Source: Fidelibacterota bacterium UBA6817
GTDB lineage: Bacteria; Fidelibacterota; Fidelibacteria; Fidelibacterales; Fidelibacteraceae
Direction of reading: 5' to 3'
DNA: 23,678 bases
Assembly: GCA_002452555.1 (NCBI GenBank)
Contig: DKER01000118.1
Span: forward strand, 352 to 24,029
Each line of letters starts with the position of its first letter. Positions within the stretch are counted from its first letter, which is position 1. The notes below the pieces were generated by a model. The model did no database searches. It saw only the letters and a list, made by a program, of their open reading frames with translations, and had not been told where the DNA came from. Shown in pieces: positions 6,575-14,468 of the stretch. The position numbers and the translations under genes are program-made.

Positions 6575-9500
6575 GTTCTTTGTATCAAAAGCGTTTACTC
6601 GTGTTCTTTATCTTTTTTATTACCGTTTTGCATGCTGAATCCCATTCTATTGTTTTTGAAATCACGCCCGGCCGAACCATGTTTTCCCTGCCCCACCGGC
6701 TGGTGAGTATAGATTCGGTTTTATGGGAAGCGGGAAGAGATACTCTCCGATGGCGGCTGGATCCGGTGGAAGGTCGTTTTGTTGTATTTGGAACCGTGGA
6801 TTCCACCCACAAAATCCAGGTTTTCTATACGACGCCTGAATGGTCCATTCCGATAAGGCACAACAGAGGTATTCAATCGCTGTCTGAACTGTTTCCGGAC
6901 AAGCTCCCTGATTCGTTTGTTGCAGAGGACGGAAGAACAGCAGATTCTGACGTTATAACCCGAGGGACAATTTTCCGGTCGGTGCAGGTCAGTACCGGCG
7001 GACAAAGCAATCTTTCCGGGGGGATGGATTTGAAAATTCAGGGTGAACTGATGCCGGATGTTTATCTGTCCGGCGTTGTTTCGGATCATGAAACCCCGTT
7101 TGAATCCAGAATGTCATCTCAGAGCCTGGAAGATCTTGACAGGATTTATCTTGAACTGAAAACACCTGTGGGAAAGGGACGCATGGGTGATTTGGAAGGG
7201 GATTATTCCTGGAGTCCAGCCGGCCGGTATTCCGGTCGATTAACAGGTTTTTCTGCAAGCAATTCAGATGTTGAAGATTCTGACAGAAATTTTATTTGGG
7301 AAGGGTTTGCCGGTTCACCGGCCGGCCGTTTTTATAGACAGGAACTTCAGCTGCGGGAAGGGGATCAGGGGCCGTATCGTCTTTCTACGCCGTCTCTGAC
7401 AGCCGTTCTCATTGTTCCCGGGTCTGAAAGGGTATACCTTAACGGGATTCTTGTCCCATCAGCCCGCTATCTTGTAGATTATTCCTCAGCCGAAATAACC
7501 TTTTCCACCGGTCAGATCCTTTCTGTGGAAGATCGGGTTGTGGTTGAGTTCCGATATAAAAATGAATGGTACCCCAGACTCAGCACCGGTGCACTGGCCG
7601 GCCGCAGGTTTGGAAATCATACAGTTCGCTTTTTTGTTATCAATGAATCGGATGATGCGTCCAGGCCTCTTGATGAAAGTCTTGCCGGTCTGGATCCTGA
7701 TTCTCTCGACATGCTGAGAGAAGGGGCATATATTTCAACAGCCGTTCAGGATTCTGCCGGGAATTATATTATGACGCCGGACGGTTTCTGGCTCTATGCC
7801 GGCAAGGATAATGGAACACATAATGTCCGTTTTTTTCGTGAAAATAGAAATGGCGGATATGTCAGACGTTACCAGGAAGATGGATTACCCTATTATGTCT
7901 ATGATCCTGACGCGCCTCTTTCTCAGTATTTCCCAAGGAGAAGCGTTATTTTGCCGGAAACAAAACGACTCATCGGTGTCGGGTGGAAGTGGGATATCCT
8001 TACCGGTACTCTTTCAGCTGATCTTGCCGGATCAAAGCATATTCGCAGTTTTACGGACAGTCATGACGTGAATGGATTCAATGCAAACTGGCTTGCGGAT
8101 TTACCGTTCGGTGCATGGCGGTTTAAAAGCAACGGGTGGCTTCGATCCCGGGATTTTACATCTTTTGAACCGGTGGAATCCGTTTCTCTTTCCCGTGATA
8201 TGGGATTTGCATTGCAGGATACCATATTGTTCAATACTCGCTCCGTTCTTTTCTTTCAAGGTGATTTTTTAAACAATAATGTTGAATGGCAGAATGCCGG
8301 CACGTCATATGATTCTCTGAGGCACCGGCTGGGAATTCAGGGTTCCCTTGGGAAAAAATACCGTCTGGAATGGCAGGGCTTCAGACTCAGAGATAAGGAG
8401 TGGCTTCCCTACTATCAGTTGTCTTTGCAGGGACAGGTGCGAAAAAAACACACAAGTTATATCGGATGGCAGAAAATTGTTTTTGAGCCGATAGGCCGGT
8501 CTCTGGCAGAAAAATCCGATCTTATCCGGGGAGGCTTTGCCTTTTCCGGCGGCAGTTCGGCTGAATACAGATACCGTGAAGACTACCAATGGGACGGTAC
8601 GGCTTTTGAGCGTTATTCCAGGAAACATGATCTGGGACTCAGAGGTCAGATAAATCGCTTCACGTTTGCTAATTGGCAGGGCGAAATAACCGGGAGATAT
8701 GATCAGCGGAAAGACGGCGGCTCGTTTTATGTTTTAACATCCAACAGAATCAATTGGGAAATCCCGGTTATTAATATATCCGGGCAGTTGAATTCACAAA
8801 TAAACCGCACATCCGAATCCAGGCGGGAAGCCCTTTTTATTCGGGTTTCAGAAGGAATGGGGCAATATCGCTGGGATGCGGATTATGGCGAATATGTACC
8901 TGATCCTCTGGGAAATTACGTGCTACGACGTGAACAGACAAATGACAGGCAGGATCAATATGTTCATCAAACGGGGACGACGCTTAACTGGCAAAACCGC
9001 TTTAAACGGTTTACGCTTCGTTATCAGTTTACCGGTGACGTGGAATACCGGGCAGATGAATTGGTGTTATTTCAAACAATCTCTCTGAGTGAACCCGATC
9101 CTGACATTTTAACGGCCCGTCTGAGAGCCCGGAACACGCTCGCTTTTATATCACCGGGACAAAAAAGGACGCTTCGTTTTGTTACCAATCATCAGCAACA
9201 GCAGAATACCCGTGATCGTTACAGTGAAAGTTTGTCCCGGAAAGATGACGCGGAAATACGGTGGCGGATCCGGAATAGTAAAAGGTATGTTGAATTGGGA
9301 ATCCATGGCGGAAAAGATCGCCGTGAACGGTTGCCGTTAAAATCGTACTCTGTTTCAAACGAACGATTAGGCGGGAAAAGTGAAATAAATTGGTCTCCAT
9401 CGCAAAAAGCAGGACTCAGCACATCGTTATCCTATACATCGATTCAAAGCGATTTTCTCGGGGATACTTTTTCTTCCGGATTGAGTGAAGGAGAGTTGAA

Positions 9501-9756
9501 TGGTTCCTGGAGCCGTATTCCCGGCGAACAGGTAACGGGACGATTGACACTCTCATATGTGAATACCGGTTTTAAGGGACCGCTTCCCTATGAAATTGCT
9601 AACGGGCTGCCTGCCGGACAAACACTTCAGGCAATGTTTCGTTATGAACGACGATTGAGCGAGATTCTGTCACTGAACGGATTGGTACAATACCGGAAAA
9701 GAGCAGAAACAAAAGCTGTAACCTTAATACGAGTGGAAGCCCGTGCTTATTTTTAA
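6571..9756 (+). CDS. Giant outer-membrane beta-barrel protein (1061 residues), unknown function
   Basis: The GTG start overlaps the previous stop by 4 bp; AAGGA lies 11 nt upstream. A signal peptide (residues 1-22, ending VLHA) precedes a beta-rich periplasmic part with a strand-turn unit around 285-330 (RVYLNGILVPSARYLVDY, then SAEITFSTGQ and RVVVEFRY). I associate that unit with SprA-type and other giant FCB outer-membrane proteins. Residues ~340-1061 are dominated by alternating aromatic/polar strands with long charged loops, and the last residue is Phe after EARAY, fitting a large barrel. A second FCB-like motif, EGMGQYRWDADYGEYVPDP, lies at 761-779. No cysteine pattern, plug or TonB box is visible. 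It could be a translocon, an adhesin scaffold or a substrate channel. It is co-transcribed with an Omp85 protein that may assemble it (inference). Confidence 0.82.
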   Translation: MSSLYQKRLLVFFIFFITVLHAESHSIVFEITPGRTMFSLPHRLVSIDSVLWEAGRDTLRWRLDPVEGRFVVFGTVDSTHKIQVFYTTPEWSIPIRHNRGIQSLSELFPDKLPDSFVAEDGRTADSDVITRGTIFRSVQVSTGGQSNLSGGMDLKIQGELMPDVYLSGVVSDHETPFESRMSSQSLEDLDRIYLELKTPVGKGRMGDLEGDYSWSPAGRYSGRLTGFSASNSDVEDSDRNFIWEGFAGSPAGRFYRQELQLREGDQGPYRLSTPSLTAVLIVPGSERVYLNGILVPSARYLVDYSSAEITFSTGQILSVEDRVVVEFRYKNEWYPRLSTGALAGRRFGNHTVRFFVINESDDASRPLDESLAGLDPDSLDMLREGAYISTAVQDSAGNYIMTPDGFWLYAGKDNGTHNVRFFRENRNGGYVRRYQEDGLPYYVYDPDAPLSQYFPRRSVILPETKRLIGVGWKWDILTGTLSADLAGSKHIRSFTDSHDVNGFNANWLADLPFGAWRFKSNGWLRSRDFTSFEPVESVSLSRDMGFALQDTILFNTRSVLFFQGDFLNNNVEWQNAGTSYDSLRHRLGIQGSLGKKYRLEWQGFRLRDKEWLPYYQLSLQGQVRKKHTSYIGWQKIVFEPIGRSLAEKSDLIRGGFAFSGGSSAEYRYREDYQWDGTAFERYSRKHDLGLRGQINRFTFANWQGEITGRYDQRKDGGSFYVLTSNRINWEIPVINISGQLNSQINRTSESRREALFIRVSEGMGQYRWDADYGEYVPDPLGNYVLRREQTNDRQDQYVHQTGTTLNWQNRFKRFTLRYQFTGDVEYRADELVLFQTISLSEPDPDILTARLRARNTLAFISPGQKRTLRFVTNHQQQQNTRDRYSESLSRKDDAEIRWRIRNSKRYVELGIHGGKDRRERLPLKSYSVSNERLGGKSEINWSPSQKAGLSTSLSYTSIQSDFLGDTFSSGLSEGELNGSWSRIPGEQVTGRLTLSYVNTGFKGPLPYEIANGLPAGQTLQAMFRYERRLSEILSLNGLVQYRKRAETKAVTLIRVEARAYF

Positions 9757-11083
9757 ACCGTTAAAAATTGTCCTTATTTCTTTGCTTTTGTCTTGTTCCG
9801 TTAATGCGGCTTCCGGTGATTTTATTTATCTGACAATTGCTAATGATACGCTGGGATTGGTTTTACCGGAACAGGTGCCGGATTATTTGGATGAAACCCT
9901 GAAACACTGGGGAAACTCCGGATACCCCTTTGCTGAAATTATTCTTGCCCTTTTTGAAGAAAAAGACGGCGTTCCCCATGCTTACTACAGACTTAATCCT
10001 GGAGAATCTGTTTCTATTGATACGGTTGTTTTCGGTGAATTTTCACGCCGTGAATCGAAACGACTGAACCGGATAATTCATGATGACCTAACGGGTCCCT
10101 ATCACGGAGAGAAAATTGAGGATGCCCTGAAACGACTCAGAAGAAATGAATGGCTCATTACGGAAGACCGTCATGATATCTATGGAAATCATCTGCGGTT
10201 CTATGCTCGAAAAGTGGAAGATTTCACGTTTGATGCCCTGATGAGTTATCAGAGTGATGCCGGGAGTATTGTGGGATTGGCTGAGTTTAATATGGTGAAT
10301 TTTTTAGGATTGGGACGTCAGGCCGAATTTCAGTGGTATCATCCTTCTGCCCGTACCAACAAAGTTTATTTACAATGGATTGAACCCTATCTCTTTAATT
10401 CGGGGTTGTCTGCAGAAATACGCTTGAAACAGGAACATGAAGATACATTATATGTCTACAGAGACGGAAGAATCCGTTTAATCTGGCACGGCAAAGATAT
10501 AAAGCTGGGCGTTTTGGCTACCGGTGAGAAAATTTATACGACTGAAGCGGGAGACCAGGCCGGGATTTCTTCAGGGTCAAGACAATTGTCTGCCATTGAT
10601 TTGATGTATGAATCGAAAATGAATGAATCCTTTCAATATGCCTTAACATGTCAGGCCGGCGTTCGGACCGGTGGCGATACGCTGCAATATCCTGTTGAGT
10701 TTAATACGCATATTAAATATTCCGGCCAATCTGTTTATTTCCAGACAGCTTTGTTTGGCGGATGGATTGAAGGAAAGGGAAAGCCTGCCCCGTATCAACT
10801 GTACCGACTTGGAGGAAGTGAATTTCTTCGGGGTGCTCTTTTTGAACAGTACCGCACATCCGGTTTTCGTGGAATTACATTGGAAGGCGGATTTGATGAC
10901 GGCTCTGTGCGGCTCGGACTCTTTACCGATCTGGCCATTTTGTCCGGTTCGGATGATATGATGATCCATACCGGAACAACCCTGATTCTTCCTGCCGGAA
11001 AATCAAAACTTCGACTGTTGCTGGGATTTGACATTCGTCAGCCCCTAAGCAACGGTAAATTCCATTTTGGCTGGACTTTCTGA
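9743..11083 (+). CDS. Omp85-superfamily outer-membrane protein (TamA/BamA-like)
   Basis: 446 residues from a GTG that overlaps the end of the barrel gene by 14 bp; GGAA lies 6 nt upstream. It has a signal peptide (1-22, ending SVNA; LLLSC inside it leaves a lipoprotein just possible), then two POTRA-like modules (about 45-95 with GNSGYPFAEI, and 90-158 from SIDTVVFGEF). A ~290-residue barrel follows, ending GWTF. The Omp85 signature loop is present as LGGSEFLRGA (356-365): the conserved Arg363-Gly364 of the VRGY motif is kept but the aromatic is replaced by Ala. Two POTRAs and a 16-strand barrel are closer to TamA or two-partner secretion transporters than to BamA, which usually has five. It probably inserts or exports a specific client, the neighbouring giant barrel being the obvious candidate. 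Family call is firm; client is inferred. Confidence 0.87.
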   Translation: MLIFKPLKIVLISLLLSCSVNAASGDFIYLTIANDTLGLVLPEQVPDYLDETLKHWGNSGYPFAEIILALFEEKDGVPHAYYRLNPGESVSIDTVVFGEFSRRESKRLNRIIHDDLTGPYHGEKIEDALKRLRRNEWLITEDRHDIYGNHLRFYARKVEDFTFDALMSYQSDAGSIVGLAEFNMVNFLGLGRQAEFQWYHPSARTNKVYLQWIEPYLFNSGLSAEIRLKQEHEDTLYVYRDGRIRLIWHGKDIKLGVLATGEKIYTTEAGDQAGISSGSRQLSAIDLMYESKMNESFQYALTCQAGVRTGGDTLQYPVEFNTHIKYSGQSVYFQTALFGGWIEGKGKPAPYQLYRLGGSEFLRGALFEQYRTSGFRGITLEGGFDDGSVRLGLFTDLAILSGSDDMMIHTGTTLILPAGKSKLRLLLGFDIRQPLSNGKFHFGWTF

Positions 11084-11133
11084 GATGATTTGTTTGCTTT
11101 TTTCCTGTAAATAACTTATGTGCGGAGGGAATG

Positions 11134-11616
11134 ATGAGATATAAACCATATGGTGTCTTACTGTTGATTCTTATGGCTTCAATACCACTGTTTGGCAGGA
11201 CGAAACACCTTGAGAATTATGATGAGATTGTGCTATCTTTAATGAAAGGCGAACCGGTTCGGGTTGTCATTCGGTATGGTGATTGTGATTTGATTGTTGA
11301 CGGAGTAAAAATGGAATCCTCGCCCAATGCTGCAGGCGGAATGTCACTTGATACATTTGAATGGTTTGCTGCCGGGCTATTTGGAAATAACCCGGCCTAT
11401 GTTGTGGCTTCAAAGAGCGTATTGATTGAAAATCCCATAGGTGACGGGTATGTTTACAATTATGTCAAAATCCGGATCCATGAAAATGGACAGGTGCATG
11501 TTATTGCCCGTTATCTTGATCCTGAAAATTATGAAATCCTTATGGATGAAATGTTTGAAACGACAATAAATAACAGAAACAATAAAGGAGCTGCAGATTT
11601 TTTTGCAGTGAAATAA
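11134..11616 (+). CDS. Exported VirK-family-like protein
   Basis: About 160 residues with a signal peptide (ending near LFGRT) and a mature domain that reads like the VirK family: LENYDEIVLSLMKGEPVRVV, then the single Cys in YGDCDL, a small GG turn (NAAGGMSLDTFEWFAAG) and a C-terminal YNYVKIRIHENGQVHV strand pair. VirK proteins are small periplasmic proteins of unclear role, first named in Agrobacterium. Two ATGs are adjacent; GGAGG lies 2 nt before the first (11131) and 5 nt before the second (11134), so the second is preferred. It lies 50 bp after the envelope operon and abuts rnr, so it may be co-transcribed with both. Family assignment is from memory of the pattern and only moderate. Confidence 0.72.
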   Translation: MRYKPYGVLLLILMASIPLFGRTKHLENYDEIVLSLMKGEPVRVVIRYGDCDLIVDGVKMESSPNAAGGMSLDTFEWFAAGLFGNNPAYVVASKSVLIENPIGDGYVYNYVKIRIHENGQVHVIARYLDPENYEILMDEMFETTINNRNNKGAADFFAVK

Positions 11617-13731
11617 ATGTGCAATCAGGAAATGATGTTGATAGATCAGGTTATAAAATTTTTCACCGATAATCCCACATCGCGCTTGAAACCAAAAAAA
11701 CTCAGAACAACGCTGAACATTCCCCAGAAAGACTATCCCATGTTAAGGGATACGGTTAAAAAATTGGCTACTGAAGGAAAACTGAAACGGTACCACGGAA
11801 ATGTTTACGGATTGCCCGGTCAGGAACAGACGGATGAAACGTCCGGGATCCTGGATATCCATGCCCGCGGGTTCGGGTTTGTCAATACATCCGACGGTAG
11901 AAAGATATTCATTCATGGGGATAACCTTGGAAATGCGTGCCATGGAGATACGGTGAGTATCCGAATCCTCCGAAAAAAGAAAGGTGATAATCCGGAAGGA
12001 TTTGTCCGACGCGTTGTCAGCCGGAATCGCAGCGAATTCGTGTGTATTTTCAGACAGGTGAAAGGGTATTCCCTGGGAATTCCCGAAACGGCACAGCTGA
12101 GAAAAGACGTGGTTATAACCGAATTCAATGGTTTTAAACCGGAAGACGGAAGCATGATTTCCGTGGAAATAACGGACTGGAAAGACGATTCCCGACGACC
12201 TGAAGGACGCATAACCCGGCTTATTGGCAGTCGGAATACAAAAGAATTTGATGCGGTTCTGGTTGCCAACCAGTATGGGATACCGGACCGTTTCCCCGAT
12301 GATGTTTTAAAACAGACAGAAGGGATAGAATTCCGGTTACCGACGGACGGCAGAGCCGATTTCAGAGAGACGGTTACATTTACCATTGATCCGGAAGATG
12401 CCCGGGATTTCGATGATGCCCTTTCCATATCCGTTGATGAAGACGGATCGTATAACCTGGGTGTTCATATTGCTGACGTGAGTTTTTACGTTCCTGAAGG
12501 AACGCCTTTGGATAAGGAAGCCTTGAGACGGGGGACGTCTGTTTATTTTACCAGGCATGTGATTCCCATGCTTCCTGAGAAATTAAGCAACGAACTCTGT
12601 TCTCTGAATCCTGAAGAGGATCGTTTGACTTTTTCTGCACTCATGAAAATTTCAAAAGAGGGACTTGTTTTGCGTTGCGATATAACCCCGTCCGTGATAA
12701 ACAGCAAGCGCCGATTTACATACGAAGACGTTCAGAAAATCCTGGATTCGGGGGAAGGGGATTTTTATGAAGAATTACTGCTCCTTTTTACGCTTGCCAA
12801 AAGTCTCAATAAAGTTCGCAACAAGGCAGGGAGTATTGATTTTGATATTCCGGAGCCCAAATATGTTCTGGATGATACCGGTTTTCCTACAGAAATTTTC
12901 CCGGAAGAACGGTTATGGAGTCATCGAATTGTTGAAGAATGTATGCTCATCGCAAATAAATCGGTTGCTGATTTTATACAGAATTCTAACGATCCGCTGC
13001 CATTCGTTTACCGGGTGCATGAAACGCCTAAACCGGATGATACGATGGCATTTTTCAAGCTTTTAAGGAATTTTGGTTTTGAAAAAGTCGTAAAAGGCCG
13101 ATCAGTAAAACCGGCCGATTTCAGGGATGCCCTGCTGGCTGTCCGGGATTCGGATGCCCGCTACTTTTTGGAAAAGATTGCACTGAGGACCATGATGAAA
13201 GCTCGATATGATACGAAACCTCTTGGGCATTTCGGACTTGCTTTTGATGAATATACCCATTTCACGTCACCGATCAGGCGCTATCCGGACTTGTTGATTC
13301 ATCGCCTGCTTCACCGATATTTGAAAAATCCCCTTGTCAAAGACAGGACCTCATTACATGAAAAACTGGATTATGCAGCAAAAAAATCCACCGAATGTGA
13401 AATACGGGCGATGAATGCAGAGCGTGAATACCACAAAATCAAACAAATTAAATTTCTGCAAAAACACATTGGCGATGTATTTAAGGGAATTATATCCGGG
13501 GTTGTTCAATATGGATTTTATGTGGAAATCCCTGAAACACTGGTAGAAGGACTGGTTCACCGAAAATATTTACCTTCAGATTACTGGGAATTTAATCCGG
13601 AAAGCTATACCCTAACCGGGAGACGGTCTCGGCGTCAATTCAGAATGGGAGATTCGGTAAACGTTAAAGTGACCAGAGTTTCTCTGGAACATATGGAAGT
13701 TGATTTCTCGCTGACAGAAGAACGGGATTAA
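11617..13731 (+). CDS. rnr: Ribonuclease R (RNase II/RNB family)
   Basis: A 704-residue 3'-5' exoribonuclease that degrades structured RNA in decay and quality control. Domains in order: winged helix (about 10-66), two cold-shock OB folds (70-230), RNB core (245-575) and a C-terminal S1 domain (619-702). The catalytic acidic cluster is intact in IDPEDARDFDDA (D258, D264, D266, D267), and HFTSPIRRYPDLLIHR at 548-563 is the family hallmark. It is shorter than E. coli RNase R (813) and lacks the Lys-rich tail. The ATG at 11617 touches the VirK-like stop (TAAATG), allowing re-initiation. An ATG at 11635 has AGGA 5 nt upstream and may be the real start, giving MLIDQVIKFF. It is followed by a convergent regulator gene without a clear terminator. 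Confidence 0.96.
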   Translation: MCNQEMMLIDQVIKFFTDNPTSRLKPKKLRTTLNIPQKDYPMLRDTVKKLATEGKLKRYHGNVYGLPGQEQTDETSGILDIHARGFGFVNTSDGRKIFIHGDNLGNACHGDTVSIRILRKKKGDNPEGFVRRVVSRNRSEFVCIFRQVKGYSLGIPETAQLRKDVVITEFNGFKPEDGSMISVEITDWKDDSRRPEGRITRLIGSRNTKEFDAVLVANQYGIPDRFPDDVLKQTEGIEFRLPTDGRADFRETVTFTIDPEDARDFDDALSISVDEDGSYNLGVHIADVSFYVPEGTPLDKEALRRGTSVYFTRHVIPMLPEKLSNELCSLNPEEDRLTFSALMKISKEGLVLRCDITPSVINSKRRFTYEDVQKILDSGEGDFYEELLLLFTLAKSLNKVRNKAGSIDFDIPEPKYVLDDTGFPTEIFPEERLWSHRIVEECMLIANKSVADFIQNSNDPLPFVYRVHETPKPDDTMAFFKLLRNFGFEKVVKGRSVKPADFRDALLAVRDSDARYFLEKIALRTMMKARYDTKPLGHFGLAFDEYTHFTSPIRRYPDLLIHRLLHRYLKNPLVKDRTSLHEKLDYAAKKSTECEIRAMNAEREYHKIKQIKFLQKHIGDVFKGIISGVVQYGFYVEIPETLVEGLVHRKYLPSDYWEFNPESYTLTGRRSRRQFRMGDSVNVKVTRVSLEHMEVDFSLTEERD

Positions 13732-13767
13732 ACAGGCTGTTATTCCGTATGATTCGTGAGATGACAA

Positions 13768-14136
13768 TCATTCCGGAAGTTTTGACAACAAGTCACGAAC
13801 AATTTTAAGGATGCTTTTATATTCCGTCACCATATCTTTGAGAGAACTTGTATCATCCGGAAGCCGGGTTTCCTCATGAAATGAACCGGATCTTTCGCCG
13901 GATTCAGCATACCGGAGAGATCCGGGTGCCTGCCCGTAAATTAGAAAATTCATGTCCATGTCATGACACTTATTAAAAATAAGAGTAAAATCAAGAGTTC
14001 CTCTGCGTCGCCAGGCTGAAACAGTGCTTGGATGAATATTCAGGAAAGAAGCAAGGTCTGAATTTGTATGTAAACCATAATGATCTTTGATCCGATCCAA
14101 AATATTTATTACAAATTGTAAATTATTGCTTGACAT
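13768..14136 (-). CDS. HTH transcriptional regulator, phage CI-repressor type N-terminus
   Basis: 122 residues. Residues ~8-70 match the CI-repressor HTH family (ILDRIKDHYGLHTNSDLASF, then LNIHPSTVSAWRRRGTLDF as turn and recognition helix, and a MNFLIYG end equivalent to the usual ...WLLTG). The peptidase/oligomerisation domain of full CI repressors is absent; instead there is a short polar linker and a C-terminal helix (about 95-121, LKDMVTEYKSILKIVRDLL) that could form a coiled coil for dimerisation. It is divergent from the pseudo-ATPase gene. Repeated AAATTGTA boxes overlap its own start and that of the ATPase gene, suggesting autoregulation and shared control. No Shine-Dalgarno site is visible. 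The HTH is secure; the target is inferred. Confidence 0.85.
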   Translation of the reverse strand: MSSNNLQFVINILDRIKDHYGLHTNSDLASFLNIHPSTVSAWRRRGTLDFTLIFNKCHDMDMNFLIYGQAPGSLRYAESGERSGSFHEETRLPDDTSSLKDMVTEYKSILKIVRDLLSKLPE

Positions 14137-14153
14137 ATTGACGGATTGTAAAT
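14109..14153. promoter_or_regulatory. Candidate operator: TTACAA-A-TTGTAA dyad plus second ATTGTAAAT box
   Basis: A perfect dyad TTACAAATTGTAA (14109-14121) lies inside the first codons of the HTH regulator. The 9-mer ATTGTAAAT occurs at 14115-14123 and again at 14145-14153, exactly 30 bp apart, about three helical turns, on either side of the start codon. The core AAATTGTA recurs at the pseudo-ATPase start. This is the arrangement expected for an autoregulated CI-type repressor, but AT-rich sequence makes chance repeats easier. Confidence 0.4.
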
Positions 14154-14449
14154 AATTTTATGTAAGTTGCTATTTTCGTGTGCATTATTAGTTTTTTGTT
14201 ATTGCAAAAAATATAATCATATGCCATGGAACTTCAAAGTGATTGTAACGATAAAAAGAAAGATTTGACATAATAGTATAACCCTTGAATTTAAGACAGG
14301 GGTCGGTTTCCCTCGAATCTTGCGTCTGATTCCCCGGACCGGCCTCTGTTTTTTTATGGTCTGAAATTTCCTGACGAATATTGGATTATATTTTCTCTGG
14401 ATATTCCATATGATGAAAGGTAAATTGTACATATAAAGGAGACTTTACC
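14137..14449. other. Divergent regulatory region (HTH regulator / pseudo-ATPase)
   Basis: 313 bases without a gene. From left to right it holds an operator-like box (14145-14153), AT-rich sequence with a CATATGCCATGG stretch (14219-14230), a TTGACA (14265-14270) with only a weak -10 partner (AATTTA at 14288), the structured terminator-like hairpin (14296-14355) and the left arm of an inverted repeat at the ATPase start (14418-14429). The distance from a promoter near 14265 to the hairpin would suit either a leader RNA or a ~65-80-nt small RNA. Confidence 0.5.
14296..14355 (+). terminator. Structured intrinsic terminator or attenuator in the ATPase leader
   Basis: A 12-bp outer stem pairs ACAGGGGTCGGT (14296-14307) with ACCGGCCTCTGT (14338-14349), with two G-U pairs. 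Inside it GAATC (14315-14319) pairs with GATTC (14328-14332) around an 8-nt loop. Seven T's (14349-14355) overlap and follow the right arm, so the terminator works on the + strand. No annotated + strand gene ends here: the nearest one upstream is rnr, 560 bp away past a convergent gene, and the ATPase gene starts 94 bp downstream. It is therefore either the end of a small RNA or a leader attenuator for the ATPase gene. Confidence 0.65.
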
Positions 14450-14468
14450 ATGATTATACAATTTACCT
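14418..14468 (+). promoter_or_regulatory. 12-bp perfect inverted repeat bracketing the RBS and start codon
   Basis: AGGTAAATTGTA (14418-14429) is the exact reverse complement of TACAATTTACCT (14457-14468). The 27-nt interval contains the Shine-Dalgarno AGGAG (14437-14441) and the ATG (14450) of the pseudo-ATPase gene. A second TTTACC (14444-14449) can pair with the left arm instead, giving a mutually exclusive 6-bp stem just before the ATG. As DNA, the arms carry the AAATTGTA box also seen at the HTH regulator start. It may be an operator, an mRNA structure controlling initiation, or both. Confidence 0.55.

Noticed and set aside
11913..12428. 171-codon antisense frame within rnr
   Set aside because: Serine/arginine-rich composition typical of an antisense shadow, and it lies over conserved RNB domains.
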